From contig NZ_JAUEMJ010000002.1 in assembly GCF_030403505.1 (NCBI RefSeq), positions 712,786-776,785 on the forward strand: a stretch of DNA of 64,000 nt, written 5' to 3'. This document shows positions 1 to 9,886 of the stretch, piece by piece. Source of the DNA: Glycomyces tritici (GTDB lineage Bacteria; Actinomycetota; Actinomycetes; Mycobacteriales; Micromonosporaceae). A model generated the notes under the pieces. It was not told the origin of the DNA and searched no databases. It saw only the letters and a list, made by a program, of their open reading frames with translations. Numbering within the stretch: position 1 is the first letter of the stretch; each line of letters opens with the position of its first letter. The translations under genes were made by a program, and so were the position numbers.

Positions 1-308
1 ATCACCTGGCCGCGGGTGGCGGCGTCGGCGCGGACCTTCACCAGCAGCAGTTCGCGCTGCACGGAGGAGCCCGCTTCCAGTTCCACGATCTTCAGGACGT
101 GGATGAGCTTGTTGAGCTGCTTGGTGACCTGCTCCAGCGAGCCCGCCTCGACGTCCACCACGATGGTGATGCGGCTGACGCCGGGGTGCTCGGTCTCGCC
201 GACGGCGAGGGAGTCGATGTTGAAGCCGCGCCTGGAGAACAGGGCGGCCACGCGGGCGAGGACGCCCGGCTTGTTCTCGACGAGGACCGACAGCGTGTGC
301 GTACTCAT
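1..308 (-). CDS. ilvN: Acetolactate synthase small (regulatory) subunit, partial
   Basis: This is the N-terminal 102 residues of the regulatory subunit of acetohydroxyacid synthase, which binds the IlvB catalytic subunit and mediates valine feedback inhibition. The protein begins [20 protein letters not shown], the ACT-domain opening of IlvN, followed by [21 protein letters not shown]. The ATG overlaps the ilvB stop as ATGA, so the two genes are translationally coupled in one operon. The gene runs off the left edge of the window; ilvC would be expected beyond it but is not visible. Confidence 0.95.
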   Translation of the reverse strand, partial: MSTHTLSVLVENKPGVLARVAALFSRRGFNIDSLAVGETEHPGVSRITIVVDVEAGSLEQVTKQLNKLIHVLKIVELEAGSSVQRELLLVKVRADAATRGQV

Positions 309-2167
309 CAGATCTCACCCTCGTCGTCGAAGTTCGGGCGCACGTCGCGCGCGTACAGGATCTCGTCGTTGGAGACGCCGGCCGGGACCATCGGCCACAC
401 CATCGCGTCCGGCCCGACGGTGAAGTCCACCACGACCGGGCGGTCGTTGATCGCGTTGGCCTGCTTGATGATGTCGTCGACCTCATCGACGGTCTCCGCG
501 CGCAGGCCGACGCAGCCGAGGGCTTCGGCGAGCTTCACGAAGTCCGGGATGCGCGGCGAGGCCTCGGAGTGGTGCGTCGACAGGTTCGTCTGCGAGTACC
601 GCTTGTCGTAGAACAGGGTCTGCCACTGGCGGACCATGCCCAGGTTGCCGTTGTTGATGACCGCGACCTTGATCGGGATGCCCTCGACCGCGCAGGTGGC
701 GAGCTCCTGGTTGGTCATCTGGAAGCAGCCGTCGCCGTCCACGGCCCACACGGTGCGGTCCATCTCGCCCAGCTTGGCGCCCATGGCCGCCGGCACGGCG
801 TAGCCCATGGTGCCCAGGCCGCCCGAGTTGATGAACGTCCCCGGGGTCTCGTACTTGATGAACTGCGAAGCCCACATCTGGTGCTGGCCGACGCCGGCGG
901 TCCAGATCGTGTCCTCGGGGGCCAGCTCGCCGAGCCGCTGGATGACCCACTGCGGGGTCAGCAGCCCGTCATCGATGTCGGTGTAGCCCAGCGGGTACCG
1001 GCCGCGCAGGTCGTCGAGGGTCTCCCACCAGGTCTTCAGGCGCTCTTTGCCGCCGTCCTCGTAGGTCTCGATCATCGCCGAGATGGCGGCCTTGCAGTCG
1101 CCCACGATCGGCACGTCCGCTTCGCGGTTCTTGCCGATCTCGGCCGGGTCGATGTCGACGTGCACGATCTTCGCCTCGGGGGCGAAGGACGCGAGCTTGC
1201 CGGTGACGCGGTCGTCGAAGCGGGCGCCCAGGGCCACCAGCAGGTCGGACTTCTGCAGCGCGTGCACCGCGGGCACCGTGCCGTGCATGCCGGGCATGCC
1301 CAGGTGCTGCGGGTGTGAGTCGGGGAAGGCGCCGCGCGCCATCAGGGTGGTCACGACCGGGGCGCCGGTCAGCTCGGCGAGCGCCAGCAGCTCGGCGTGC
1401 GCGCCGGACTTGATGACGCCGCCGCCGACGTACAGCACGGGCTTCTTGGCCTCGGCGATGAGCGCAGCGGCCTCGCGGATCTGCTTGCCGTGCGGCTGCG
1501 TCGTGGGGCGGTAGCCCGGCAGGTCCATCTTCGGCGGCCACACGAAGGGGGCCTCGGACTGCAGGATGTCCTTGGGGATGTCGACCAGGACCGGGCCGGG
1601 GCGGCCGGAGGCGGCCACGTAGAAGGCCTCGGCGAGGACGCGCGGGATGTCCTCGGCGTCGGTGATCAGGTACGAGTGCTTGGTGATCGGCATCGTGATG
1701 CCGCAGATGTCGGCTTCCTGGAAGGCGTCGGTGCCGATGGAGGAGGAGACGACCTGGCCGGTGATGGCCACGATCGGGACGGAGTCCATGTGCGCGTCGG
1801 CCAGCGGGGTCACCAGGTTGGTCGCACCGGGGCCGGAGGTGGCCATGCACACGCCGACCTTGCCGGTGGCCTGCGCGTAGCCCTGCGCGGCGTGGCCGGC
1901 GCCCTGCTCGTGGCGGACGAGGACGTGGCGCACCTTCTCGGAGTCCAGGAGCGGGTCGTAGGCCGGGAGGATCGTGCCGCCCGGGATGCCGAAGACGGCC
2001 TCGACCTCGAGCTCCTCGAGCGCGCGGACGACGGCCTGCGCGCCGGTGAGGACGGGTGCGGCGCCGGAAGCGCCGATCGGAGGAGCCGGCTTGGGGGCCT
2101 TCGGCCTCGCAGGCTGAGCTTTGGCAGCCTGCGGCCCAGGCTTCGGTGCCTTCACTGGTGTGCTCAT
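308..2167 (-). CDS. ilvB: Acetolactate synthase large (catalytic) subunit
   Basis: The protein has 619 residues and is the TPP-dependent enzyme that condenses two pyruvates, or pyruvate and 2-oxobutyrate, in the first common step of valine, leucine and isoleucine synthesis. After a Pro/Ala/Lys-rich tail of about 35 residues come the TPP-Glu segment ([20 protein letters not shown]), the central FAD-type domain and the C-terminal TPP/Mg motif [13 protein letters not shown]. The chosen ATG gives [11 protein letters not shown]; reading further upstream would run through the attenuator hairpins, so a longer protein is unlikely. The gene lies 119 bp downstream of its leader peptide and overlaps ilvN. 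Confidence 0.95.
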   Translation of the reverse strand: MSTPVKAPKPGPQAAKAQPARPKAPKPAPPIGASGAAPVLTGAQAVVRALEELEVEAVFGIPGGTILPAYDPLLDSEKVRHVLVRHEQGAGHAAQGYAQATGKVGVCMATSGPGATNLVTPLADAHMDSVPIVAITGQVVSSSIGTDAFQEADICGITMPITKHSYLITDAEDIPRVLAEAFYVAASGRPGPVLVDIPKDILQSEAPFVWPPKMDLPGYRPTTQPHGKQIREAAALIAEAKKPVLYVGGGVIKSGAHAELLALAELTGAPVVTTLMARGAFPDSHPQHLGMPGMHGTVPAVHALQKSDLLVALGARFDDRVTGKLASFAPEAKIVHVDIDPAEIGKNREADVPIVGDCKAAISAMIETYEDGGKERLKTWWETLDDLRGRYPLGYTDIDDGLLTPQWVIQRLGELAPEDTIWTAGVGQHQMWASQFIKYETPGTFINSGGLGTMGYAVPAAMGAKLGEMDRTVWAVDGDGCFQMTNQELATCAVEGIPIKVAVINNGNLGMVRQWQTLFYDKRYSQTNLSTHHSEASPRIPDFVKLAEALGCVGLRAETVDEVDDIIKQANAINDRPVVVDFTVGPDAMVWPMVPAGVSNDEILYARDVRPNFDDEGEI

Positions 2168-2226
2168 GTCCTTCGTCCAATAGGGAGATGTGGCTGGTTC
2201 GACATGTGGCGTCGTTCCCCGGGCAG

Positions 2227-2260
2227 AAAAAATCGCCCGCGTGCTAGACGCACGGGGCGA
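2227..2260 (-). terminator. ilvB attenuator terminator
   Basis: Read on the minus strand, TCGCC...GGCGA with an inner CCGTGC/GCAC-GCGG stem forms a hairpin with one bulge, followed directly by TTTTTT. It lies between the leader peptide and ilvB and would terminate transcription when branched-chain aminoacyl-tRNAs are plentiful. Confidence 0.75.
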
Positions 2261-2287
2261 GCGCACCGTCGGAGAACGACGGTGCGC
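2261..2287 (-). promoter_or_regulatory. Attenuator hairpin 1 (pause/antiterminator stem)
   Basis: A perfect 11-bp stem GCGCACCGTCG/CGACGGTGCGC closes a 5-nt loop. It overlaps the last base of the leader-peptide stop codon region, so a ribosome stalled on the Leu/Val/Ile codons would affect its folding. Confidence 0.75.
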
Positions 2288-2361
2288 TAGATAAGTACTA
2301 CGACGAGCGGCCGCGCGGCGGGCGCGGTCGCGATGCTCAGGTCGTAGTTCTGCTTCGGCAC
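2287..2361 (-). CDS. ilvB leader peptide (branched-chain amino acid attenuator)
   Basis: This 24-codon reading frame starts GTG CCG AAG CAG and ends CTC GTC GTA GTA CTT ATC TAG, giving [20 protein letters not shown] followed by VVLI. Six consecutive branched-chain codons directly before the stop are the hallmark of an ilv attenuation leader. The stop codon touches the first hairpin, and a terminator hairpin with six Ts follows, all upstream of ilvB. The GTG is 7 nt past the predicted -10, so translation probably begins on a leaderless transcript. The reading is inferred from sequence; no expression evidence is available. Confidence 0.82.
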   Translation of the reverse strand: MPKQNYDLSIATAPAARPLVVVLI

Positions 2362-2368
2362 GCTCCCC

Positions 2369-2397
2369 AGGATGCACGATTCCGGCCCGTGAGTCAA
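2369..2397 (-). promoter_or_regulatory. ilvB leader promoter
   Basis: Minus-strand TTGACT (2392-2397) and CATCCT (2369-2374) are separated by 17 bp. The start point is predicted near 2361-2362, on the leader-peptide GTG. The -35 overlaps the stop codon of the upstream GGDEF-EAL gene. Confidence 0.6.
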
Positions 2398-5156
2398 CTT
2401 TTCTCAGACTCCGGGACGTCGTTCGGCGTGTCGCCGGACGCCCCGGCATCGCCGGGGACGGACACGGGTTCGATCACGTCGGCCGGATCGCCCGGCGCGG
2501 GCAGCGCGGGCGGCAGAGCGCGCGGGTCGTCGGCGAGCCAGCGCGTCAGGTCGTCCGGCTCCATCGGTTTGGCGAGCAGGTAGCCCTGCACGAGGGGCGC
2601 TTGGGCGGCGATCATGGCGTTGAGCTGGGTGTCGGTCTCGACGCCTTCGGCGATGACCTCCATGCCGAGGATGCGGCCGAGGGCGACGGTGATGGCCGCG
2701 AGGGGGCCGACGCCGCCGTCGTCCTTGGCGATGAGGTCGCGGTCGATCTTGATGATGTCGACCGGGAGGCGCTCGAGCTGGCCGAGCGAGGAGTAGCCGG
2801 AGCCGAAGTCGTCCAGGGCGATTCGCACGCCCGCGCCGCGGAGGGCGCTGAGCTGGGCGACGAGGGTGTTCATCTGGTGGGAGAAGTCGTGCTCGGTCAC
2901 TTCGAGCACGAGCCGGCGGGCCGGGACGCCGGCGGCGATGAGCGCGGTGTTGACCTCGGTGGCGAACAGGTGGGTGTGGAGCTCCTTGACGGAGACGTTG
3001 ACGGAGATCCAGGCTTTGATGCCGGCGGCGGCCCAGGTGGCGAGCTGTTCGGCGGCGCGGTTGACGGCCCAGACGGCGAGGTCCTGGGTGAGGCCGGATT
3101 CGGTGGCGGCGGGGATGAACTCGCCGGGGCTGACGTGGCCGAGCCGGGGGTGGTGCCAGCGCATGAGGGCTTCGGCGCCGACGATGGAGCGGTCGGCGGT
3201 GGCGAAGACGGGCTGGTAGACCAGGCGCAGCTCGTCGCGGCGGATGGCGCCGCGCAGCTCCTGGGTGAGCTCGTTCTTGCGGCGCACCTTGCGGTCGAAC
3301 TCGGAGTCGTAGGTGGCGTAGCGGTTCTTGCCGGCCTGCTTGGCGGCGCGGAGGGCGAGGTCGGCGTTGCGGAGCAGGATCTCGGGGTCGCCGAAGCCTT
3401 CGGCGGCGGTGGCGATGCCGACCGAGCCGGTGGTGAACACGGTGGACTCGTCGTGGAAGTCGTAGGGTTCGCCGAGGCGGGCGACGAGGGCCTTCGCGGT
3501 GGCGACGGCTTCGGACCAGCTGGCGCGCAAGAGGATCGCGAACTCGTCGCCGCCGAGGCGGGCGCCGACGTCGGTGGGGCGCAGGAGTTCCTTGATGCGG
3601 CGGGAGACTTCGACGAGGAGTTCGTCGCCGAAGTCGTGGCCGCGGGTGTCGTTGACGTTCTTGAAGCCGTCGAGGTCGAGCAGGAGCAGGGCGGTCTGGT
3701 GCTCTTCGGCGCTCACGCCGTCTTCGAGGCTCTGGAGGAGCGCACGGCGGTTCGCCAGGCCCGTGAGCGGGTCCGTGTAGGCCATGCGCGCGAGTTCGGT
3801 CTCCAGGCTGCGGCGCGCGCCTACGTCCTCGACGCGGGCCACCAGGCCCCGTACTTGGGGTTTGCCGCGCAGGTCCGTCACGACGGTCTCGGTGTGGCGC
3901 CAGCGCCGGGCGGAGTCGCGGACGCGGACGTTCAGGGAGACGTGGCGGGTGTGGCTGATGCCGTCCAGGAGGGTGCGGAGGTCCTCTTCGGCGGTGCGGC
4001 GGTCGTCGATGTGGACGAGGTCCAGGAAGGACGCGCCGACGCAGCTGCCGGATTCGGTGGCGGGCCGCCAGGCGGAGTCCTCGGGGTGCCAGGTGACGGT
4101 GAGGTCGGGGTCGAGGACGAGGACGGTGTCGGAGGCGACCCCTACGATGGCGGAGAGCTTGCGCTGGCGGGCGGCGGCCTCGCCGGTGACGCGGCGGACG
4201 TCGAAGTAGGTGAGGACCAGGCGGGCGGCGAGGGCTCCGGCGGCGGCGAGCGCGAGGAGCGCGGCGTCGAGCGGGAGCGGGCCTACGTGTCCGCCGTTGA
4301 AGAGCACCGCGGCGGCGGCGAGGGCCGCCGCGCCGGCCATGACGGAGTAGTGGACGCCGGGGTAGTTGGGCTTGTCGACGGGGGCGGGTTTCTGGGTGCG
4401 GGCGAGGTAGGTGACGCCGAGGAGGGCGGCGCAGGTGGCGACCCAGGCGACGGACCACCAGAGGATGCGCTCGTCGGGGCGGTCCCACTGCCAGGTCATG
4501 TAGGTGGCCATGGCGGTGAGGTGCACGGCGAAGACGGCCATGTAGGCGAGGGCGTGGCGGCGGCGCCAGCGCTGGATGCGGAAGGTGGTGGTGAAGCCGA
4601 CGCCGAGCATCACGACGCCCATCATGGCGGGGATGACGATGGCGAGGTCGCCGTCGGCGAGGTGGCCGCGGTACCGCTCGAAGAGGGGCCTGAAGGCGAG
4701 GAGCCAGACGGCGAAGAGGAAGCAGAGGCCGACGAACGAGCCGTCCACGAGGCGGCGCTGCACGGCTTGCGGGTCCCAGCCGTTGTCCGGGAGGCGTAGC
4801 AGCGCAAGGGACCAGATGACGACGGCGGTGCTGAAGCCGAGGCCTGCGGCGAGGGACGCCCCGCTGCCGGGGAGCCAGCAGGCGGCGGCGATGCCGGCGG
4901 CGACGGCCTGGATGCCGGCGGCCATGAGCTGGTAGGTGACGCGGCGGGCGGGGGCGATGCGTCCGGCGGCGCGCCACATGAGGAGTCCGGCGCAGGCCGC
5001 GCCGATGCTGCCGAGGACGGCGGCGGAGGCGGGGTCGATGCGCGGGAAGGCGGAGTGCACGCCGACGACGACGGCGGCGGTGAGGACTGAGCACCACACT
5101 GCGGCGGTCGCGAACCACGACAGCAGCTGCCGCACGCGGCGGGGTGTCGGCGCCAT
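2394..5156 (-). CDS. Membrane-anchored GGDEF-EAL cyclic-di-GMP enzyme
   Basis: The protein of about 920 residues makes and/or degrades cyclic di-GMP. The first 335 residues hold roughly ten hydrophobic membrane segments, then a PAS-like sensor region (about 340-455). The GGDEF domain begins near 460 ([11 protein letters not shown]), with an intact [10 protein letters not shown] signature near 535. The EAL domain has YQPVF, EALMRW (about 662) and DDFGSGYSS (about 785). Both active-site signatures are intact, so neither activity can be excluded. ATG at 5156 is used; a TTG at 5168 with GAGG upstream would add four residues. The stop overlaps the ilvB leader promoter, so the genes are adjacent but probably separately transcribed. 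Confidence 0.9.
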   Translation of the reverse strand: MAPTPRRVRQLLSWFATAAVWCSVLTAAVVVGVHSAFPRIDPASAAVLGSIGAACAGLLMWRAAGRIAPARRVTYQLMAAGIQAVAAGIAAACWLPGSGASLAAGLGFSTAVVIWSLALLRLPDNGWDPQAVQRRLVDGSFVGLCFLFAVWLLAFRPLFERYRGHLADGDLAIVIPAMMGVVMLGVGFTTTFRIQRWRRRHALAYMAVFAVHLTAMATYMTWQWDRPDERILWWSVAWVATCAALLGVTYLARTQKPAPVDKPNYPGVHYSVMAGAAALAAAAVLFNGGHVGPLPLDAALLALAAAGALAARLVLTYFDVRRVTGEAAARQRKLSAIVGVASDTVLVLDPDLTVTWHPEDSAWRPATESGSCVGASFLDLVHIDDRRTAEEDLRTLLDGISHTRHVSLNVRVRDSARRWRHTETVVTDLRGKPQVRGLVARVEDVGARRSLETELARMAYTDPLTGLANRRALLQSLEDGVSAEEHQTALLLLDLDGFKNVNDTRGHDFGDELLVEVSRRIKELLRPTDVGARLGGDEFAILLRASWSEAVATAKALVARLGEPYDFHDESTVFTTGSVGIATAAEGFGDPEILLRNADLALRAAKQAGKNRYATYDSEFDRKVRRKNELTQELRGAIRRDELRLVYQPVFATADRSIVGAEALMRWHHPRLGHVSPGEFIPAATESGLTQDLAVWAVNRAAEQLATWAAAGIKAWISVNVSVKELHTHLFATEVNTALIAAGVPARRLVLEVTEHDFSHQMNTLVAQLSALRGAGVRIALDDFGSGYSSLGQLERLPVDIIKIDRDLIAKDDGGVGPLAAITVALGRILGMEVIAEGVETDTQLNAMIAAQAPLVQGYLLAKPMEPDDLTRWLADDPRALPPALPAPGDPADVIEPVSVPGDAGASGDTPNDVPESEKS

Positions 5157-5191
5157 CCACTGACCCAATCGTAGGAAACCTCGTGCTTAAC

Positions 5192-5206
5192 AGGATGCCG
5201 CATCCT
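5192..5206. promoter_or_regulatory. 15-nt dyad upstream of GGDEF-EAL gene
   Basis: AGGATGC-C-GCATCCT is a perfect 7-bp dyad about 36 bp upstream of the GGDEF-EAL start. It could be an operator; no known regulator is recognised. The remainder of the 5157-5356 gap shows nothing else clear. Confidence 0.35.
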
Positions 5207-5356
5207 CGTACCGATCCGTATCGGGCCCTCCGCAAGTGCGTGGGGAGGTCCCGCACGGGGTTACGGGAGTCCGACTTCGCCGGGATCGGGGCTTACGCGG
5301 CCCGACCTCGGCGGCGTTCGCGACGGGTCGGGCCCGCGCGGCGCGGCGTGCGGCCG

Positions 5357-7384
5357 TCAGTTCGCGGTCGGCGCCGCCGGTCCGGGCGCACTCGCGGTCG
5401 CTGCGGCGGGCAGGCACTCGCGGAGGCGCTCGATGCCGCGGCGGGTGGCGAGACCGCTTTCGGTCCCGGAGCGTTCCTGGTTCTCGGCGTCCTTGCGGGC
5501 TTTGACGAGTGCTGCGCGGGTCTCGGCGAGCTGCTCGTCGCGGCGGTGATTGCTCGTGGTCGCCTTGGCGAGGTCGGTGCGGTACTTCCAGAGCGGGATG
5601 ATCACGGCGAGGGCGAAGAGGACGCCGAGGAACCACTGGCCGAGGACGATCATGAGCACGCCGAGGACGCCGAGCGCGGCCGCGATGCCGTAGCTGAGGG
5701 GTTTGGAGGGTGCGGCGGCGGCGAAGGCCTGGTCGATGCGGCGTTCGACGGCGGCAAACTGGTCGGGGTCGTGTCCTTCGCTGGTGACCTCGATGTACTC
5801 GCCGCGGCGGCGCACGGTGACCACGGCCTTCTCGGTGGTGCCGAGGGAGGCTTCGATGCGGTCGAGGCGTTCGCGCAGGAGCGGCGCGGCGAGTCCGAGG
5901 GCGATGCGGCGCAGCGGGATCGGGGCTTCGGGGTCGAACAGGTCGCGGCGGACGAGGTCGGCGACGGTCCCGGCCGGGTCGGACCAGGAGCGGCGATCGC
6001 CTTCGCGCGCTTCAGGAGCGGGGTTGAGCGCGGTCATCTCGCTGACCAGCGGCAGTTCGGCGGCGCTCGGTTCCTCGATGAGCTCTTGGAGGTAGGAGCG
6101 CCAGGCGGCGTCGTGCTTGGGCGGTTCGGCGGTCCGGTCGATCGCCGCACCGTCGAGGGCCCCTGCGGCATCGAGCGGCGCGTTCGGTTCGTCGGCCTCG
6201 TGACCGGACTGCGCCTCGCCGAGGCGCAGCGGATCCGCGGCGGTGGCCGCATTGGCTTGGGCCCCAACGACATCGAGCGGTGCGTCCGCTTCATCGGCCT
6301 CGCGGCCGGGCGTCGCCTCGCCGAGGCGCAGTGCGTCAGTCGCAGCGGTGTCGCCCAGGCGCAGCGGATCGGACGCGGCGTCCGAATTGGACTGGGTCTC
6401 GACGGCACTGCGCGGCGCGTCCGCTTCATCGGTCTCGTGGCCGGGCGCGGCGTCGCCCAGGCGCAGCGGATCGGCGGTGGTGCCGCGCTCCGCGGCGGGC
6501 GCATCGCCGATGCCGGGTGCCGGTGCATCGGCGGGGGCGGTCCGTTCGCCGGTGCCGAGGGCCGCCGAGAAGTGGGCTTCCAGCGCCGCGAACGACTCGG
6601 CACGTGAGGGGCCGAACTGCTCGATCGCCTTGTCCCACTCGGCCAGCGCGGCCTCGTCGAGGGCCCCGGGGTCGAAGTGCTCGCGCAGCAGCGAGGCGAT
6701 CTGCGCCGTCGCCGCCGGGCCGAAGGCGCCGGTCGCGGCCTCCTCCCACAGCGTCCGCCAGCCCCGGGCGACCTGGCCGGGTGCCGCGACGCCGAGGTCG
6801 GCGGGTTCGCTCAGCAGGCGCAGCGCGGCCGCGTCGATGAACGCGGGCTGGTCGAAGCAGCGGCCGACGGCGAGGCTGAACAGCTCGGCCCTGACGGCGT
6901 CGCGCTCGCGCGCCGCCTCCAGGCCCGCCTGCAGGTCCGCGAACGCGCTCACGGCGGTCCCCTGCCCCGGGAAGCGGTCCCGCACCACCAGCGGCAGGAC
7001 GGCCGCCGCGGCGGGCGGCAGCCAGTACCCCGGTACGTCGTCGACCGCGCGCAGGACCGGCATGCGGCCCCCGGCGAGCGCCCGCACGGTGTTGCGGATC
7101 TCCTTGCGCGCCTGGCACTCGTCGAACTCCAGCAGCTGGAAGCGCAGCTCGGTCCAGCGCAGGAGCGTGTCGAGCCGCGAGTTCATCTGGGAGGCGGCCG
7201 TCGAGATCTTCTCGGCGAGCTTGGCCTCCCCGGCCCGGCGCTCGCGCTCGAGCCGGCGGGTGCGCGCGCGCTGCTCCTCGATCGCCTCGAGCTGGGCGCG
7301 TTCGCGCCCGGCGTCCGTCCAGTACCAGGTCGACATGGCATCGCCGGAGTACGAGTGGTCGCTTGACGAGTAGCTGTCGCTCAT
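5357..7384 (-). CDS. Hypothetical membrane protein with DPLRLG repeats
   Basis: The 675-residue protein belongs to no family I recognise. It opens with a Ser/Tyr-rich segment and a charged helical stretch (about 25-75) likely to form a coiled coil. A globular region follows to about 300. Residues 305-390 carry four imperfect repeats around D(P/A)LRLG(D/E), alternating with acidic G(H/R)E(T/A)DE(A/P) spacers. A pair of membrane segments lies at about 561-600 (YGIAAALGVLGVLMIVLGQW, then a second stretch), followed by a charged cytosolic tail. It is co-directional with the GGDEF-EAL gene and ilvD, but the gaps suggest its own promoter. Confidence 0.75.
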   Translation of the reverse strand: MSDSYSSSDHSYSGDAMSTWYWTDAGRERAQLEAIEEQRARTRRLERERRAGEAKLAEKISTAASQMNSRLDTLLRWTELRFQLLEFDECQARKEIRNTVRALAGGRMPVLRAVDDVPGYWLPPAAAAVLPLVVRDRFPGQGTAVSAFADLQAGLEAARERDAVRAELFSLAVGRCFDQPAFIDAAALRLLSEPADLGVAAPGQVARGWRTLWEEAATGAFGPAATAQIASLLREHFDPGALDEAALAEWDKAIEQFGPSRAESFAALEAHFSAALGTGERTAPADAPAPGIGDAPAAERGTTADPLRLGDAAPGHETDEADAPRSAVETQSNSDAASDPLRLGDTAATDALRLGEATPGREADEADAPLDVVGAQANAATAADPLRLGEAQSGHEADEPNAPLDAAGALDGAAIDRTAEPPKHDAAWRSYLQELIEEPSAAELPLVSEMTALNPAPEAREGDRRSWSDPAGTVADLVRRDLFDPEAPIPLRRIALGLAAPLLRERLDRIEASLGTTEKAVVTVRRRGEYIEVTSEGHDPDQFAAVERRIDQAFAAAAPSKPLSYGIAAALGVLGVLMIVLGQWFLGVLFALAVIIPLWKYRTDLAKATTSNHRRDEQLAETRAALVKARKDAENQERSGTESGLATRRGIERLRECLPAAATASAPGPAAPTAN

Positions 7385-7442
7385 GTGGGGCGCTCCGGGG
7401 ATGAGGGGGCGTGGGCGCGTTCATTGTGCCCGGGACGCGCCA

Positions 7443-7484
7443 ACGGCGGGGTCCGCTGCACCTGTGCAGACCGGGCCCCGCCGT
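7443..7484. terminator. Hairpin terminator downstream of ilvD
   Basis: ACGGCGGGG/CCCCGCCGT (9 bp, perfect) encloses an inner CTGCAC/GTGCAG stem, 13 bp past the ilvD stop. There is no T-run, as is common in actinomycetes. Confidence 0.6.
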
Positions 7485-7496
7485 GGATGCGTTGCG

Positions 7497-9341
7497 CTAG
7501 TTAACCTTGCGGACCGCGCCGTCGCTGGCCGGGGTGGCCATCGCGGCGTACGCCTGGAGCGCGCGGGAGACCACGCGGTCGCGGTCCACCGGCGTGTAGG
7601 GCTGGTCGCGCTTCTCCTGGGCCACGCGGCGTTCGGCGATCACCGCGTCATCGACCTTGAGTTCCAGCCTGCGGGCCGGGATGTCGATCTCGATGATGTC
7701 GCCGTCCTCCACGAGAGCGATCAGGCCCTCGCCGGCGGCCTCGGGGCTCACGTGCCCGATCGAGAGGCCGGAGGTGCCGCCCGAGAAGCGGCCGTCGGTG
7801 ATGAGCGCGCACTTGCGGCCCAGGCCGCGGCCCTTCAGGAACGAGGTCGGGTACAGCATCTCCTGCATGCCGGGGCCGCCCTTGGGGCCCTCGTAGCGGA
7901 TGACGACGACCTCGCCCTCCTTCACGGACTTGTCGAGGATGCCCTGCACCGCGTCGTCCTGCGACTCGAAGACGTGGGCCGGACCCGTGAAGGTCCAGTT
8001 CTCCTCGGGCACACCCGCGACCTTGACGACGGAGCCGTCCACCGCGAGGTTGCCGAACAGCACGGCCAGGCCGCCGTCCTTGGTGTAGGCGTGCTCGACG
8101 GAGCGGATGCAGCCGTCCTCGGCATCCGTGTCCAGGGTCTTCCAGCGGTTCGAGGTCGAGAACGCCTGCGTGGTGCGCACGTTGCCGGGCGCGGCGTGGT
8201 AGAGCTCGATCGCTTCGGGCGCAGGCGATTCGGCGCGGATGTCCCACTTGCCGAGCCATTCGGCCATCGTCGGCGAGTGGATGGTGCGGACGCCGTCGTT
8301 GAGCAGCCCGCCGCGGTACAGCTCGCCGAGGATCGCGGGGATGCCGCCGGCGCGGTGCACGTCCTCCATGTGGTACTTCGGCGAGTTCGGCGCGACCTTC
8401 GACAGGCAGGGGACGCGGCGCGAGATCGCGTCGATGTCCGACACGTTGAAGTCCAGCTCGGCCTCGCGGGCCGCGGCCAGGAGGTGCAGGATCGTGTTCG
8501 TGGAGCCGCCCATGGCGACGTCGAGCGCCATCGCGTTCTCGAAGGCCTCGCGGGTGGCGATGCTGCGCGGCAGGGCTGACTCGTCGTCCTGCTCGTAGTA
8601 GCGGCGGGCCAGGTCCATGACCGTGCGCCCGGCCTCCTCGAACAGGGCCCGGCGGGCCGTGTGCGTGGCGAGGGTCGAGCCGTTGCCCGGCAGGGACAGG
8701 CCCATGGCCTCGGTGAGGCAGTTCATCGAGTTCGCGGTGAACATGCCCGAACAGGAACCGCAGGTCGGGCAGGCGTCGAGCTCCATCTGGCGCAGCTGCG
8801 CGTCGGAGACGTCGTCGTTCGCGGCCGCGACCATCGGGTCGACGAGGTCGAGCTTCTGGACGACGATGCCGTCCTTGTCGACGGTCTTGCCGGCTTCCAT
8901 CGGGCCGCCCGAGACGAAGACGACCGGGATGTTCAGGCGCAGCGCGGCCATGAGCATGCCGGGGGTGATCTTGTCGCAGTTGGAGATGCACACGAGCGCG
9001 TCGGCGCAGTGCGCGTTGACCATGTACTCGACGGAGTCGGCGATGATCTCGCGGCTGGGCAGCGAGTAGAGCATGCCCCCGTGGCCCATGGCGATGCCGT
9101 CGTCGACGGCGATCGTGTGGAACTCCTTGGAGACGCCCCCGGCCTCGGCGATGGCCTCGGCGACGATGTCGCCCATGTTCTTGAGGTGCACGTGCCCGGG
9201 GACGAACTGCGTGTACGAGTTGGCGATGGCCACGATCGGCTTGCCGAAGTCGGAGTCGGTCATGCCCGTTGCGCGCCAGAGCGCGCGGGCGCCCGCCATC
9301 TGGCGGCCGTGTGTGGAAGTGCGTGAACGTAGCGCTGGCAT
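7497..9341 (-). CDS. ilvD: Dihydroxy-acid dehydratase
   Basis: The protein has 614 residues and is the Fe-S dehydratase of valine and isoleucine synthesis, converting dihydroxy-acids to 2-oxo-acids. The cluster and active-site segments CDKITPGM and [17 protein letters not shown] are present, as is the C-terminal GRFSGGTSG motif. Length is normal for the family. The ATG ([20 protein letters not shown]) has no visible Shine-Dalgarno. A CAGACT sequence 6 nt upstream could be a -10 element, which would make the message leaderless. It lies about 5 kb from ilvBN on the same strand. Confidence 0.95.
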   Translation of the reverse strand: MPALRSRTSTHGRQMAGARALWRATGMTDSDFGKPIVAIANSYTQFVPGHVHLKNMGDIVAEAIAEAGGVSKEFHTIAVDDGIAMGHGGMLYSLPSREIIADSVEYMVNAHCADALVCISNCDKITPGMLMAALRLNIPVVFVSGGPMEAGKTVDKDGIVVQKLDLVDPMVAAANDDVSDAQLRQMELDACPTCGSCSGMFTANSMNCLTEAMGLSLPGNGSTLATHTARRALFEEAGRTVMDLARRYYEQDDESALPRSIATREAFENAMALDVAMGGSTNTILHLLAAAREAELDFNVSDIDAISRRVPCLSKVAPNSPKYHMEDVHRAGGIPAILGELYRGGLLNDGVRTIHSPTMAEWLGKWDIRAESPAPEAIELYHAAPGNVRTTQAFSTSNRWKTLDTDAEDGCIRSVEHAYTKDGGLAVLFGNLAVDGSVVKVAGVPEENWTFTGPAHVFESQDDAVQGILDKSVKEGEVVVIRYEGPKGGPGMQEMLYPTSFLKGRGLGRKCALITDGRFSGGTSGLSIGHVSPEAAGEGLIALVEDGDIIEIDIPARRLELKVDDAVIAERRVAQEKRDQPYTPVDRDRVVSRALQAYAAMATPASDGAVRKVN

Positions 9342-9385
9342 GGATCAAGTCTGCCACGTCCTAAATAACGGGACGATGCGCCCGG

Positions 9386-9405
9386 ACCTTAGGACCGCCT
9401 AAGGT
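9386..9405. promoter_or_regulatory. 20-nt inverted repeat upstream of ilvD
   Basis: ACCTTAGG-ACCG-CCTAAGGT has perfect 8-bp arms. It lies 45 bp upstream of the ilvD start and 20 bp after the stop of the S26 peptidase gene. It could be an operator for ilvD or a short terminator; there is no T-run and the stem is AT-rich, which favours an operator. Confidence 0.45.
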
Positions 9406-9424
9406 TTGAGCAGGTGGCGGCGGG

Positions 9425-9886
9425 TCAGAAGGAGCGGATGACTGAACCGACGATCAGGTTCGCAGGGCAGGGCCCGTGGCGGCGGGAGTCGTCCCTCACC
9501 TCCGGGTTGTCGCTGAGGAGGAAGTAGTGGCCCGGCGGGACGGGCTCGCCGGAGTCGGGCATGGGCTCGCCGGGGCCGGCCGTGACGCGCTTCACCCACC
9601 AGGGTGACGGTGCAGATCCACGGCTCGCGAACTTCACCGAGGGGGCCCGCTTCGCCTCGGCCCAGCCCAGCCGCGGGTCGGGGGCGGTGACCACCACGAT
9701 GTCGCCGACGGCGATGTTGCGCGTGCGCTTGGCGAGCACTTCGTCGCCGTCGTGCAGCGCCGGCTCCATCGAGACGCCCTTGATCTCGACCAGCACCCAG
9801 CGGCGGCGCAGCTGCCGCACCGACTCGGCCGTAAGGAGGGCGGCGACGATCAGCCCCAGGGCGAAGAACCAGTTAGAAGAGGTCAT
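9425..9886 (-). CDS. S26 family signal-peptidase-like membrane protease
   Basis: This 153-residue protein has one N-terminal membrane helix (about 6-22) and the Ser/Lys dyad of type I signal peptidases: Ser39 in GVSMEP and Lys99 in WWVKRV. The C-terminal box SDNPEVRDDSRRHGP matches the GDN-x-SRDSR region. It is shorter than LepB and resembles dedicated accessory peptidases of the family. The substrate is unknown. Its start overlaps the end of the upstream 70-residue membrane protein by 14 bp, so the two are coupled and may function together. Confidence 0.85.
   Translation of the reverse strand: MTSSNWFFALGLIVAALLTAESVRQLRRRWVLVEIKGVSMEPALHDGDEVLAKRTRNIAVGDIVVVTAPDPRLGWAEAKRAPSVKFASRGSAPSPWWVKRVTAGPGEPMPDSGEPVPPGHYFLLSDNPEVRDDSRRHGPCPANLIVGSVIRSF

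Noticed and set aside
2160..2400. T-box riboswitch controlling ilvB
   Set aside because: No T-box consensus or specifier stem; the leader peptide explains the structure.
2601..4799. A 732-residue open frame opposite the GGDEF-EAL gene
   Set aside because: Low-complexity Gly/Ala/Asp/Glu composition typical of the antisense of a GC-rich gene; no family similarity.
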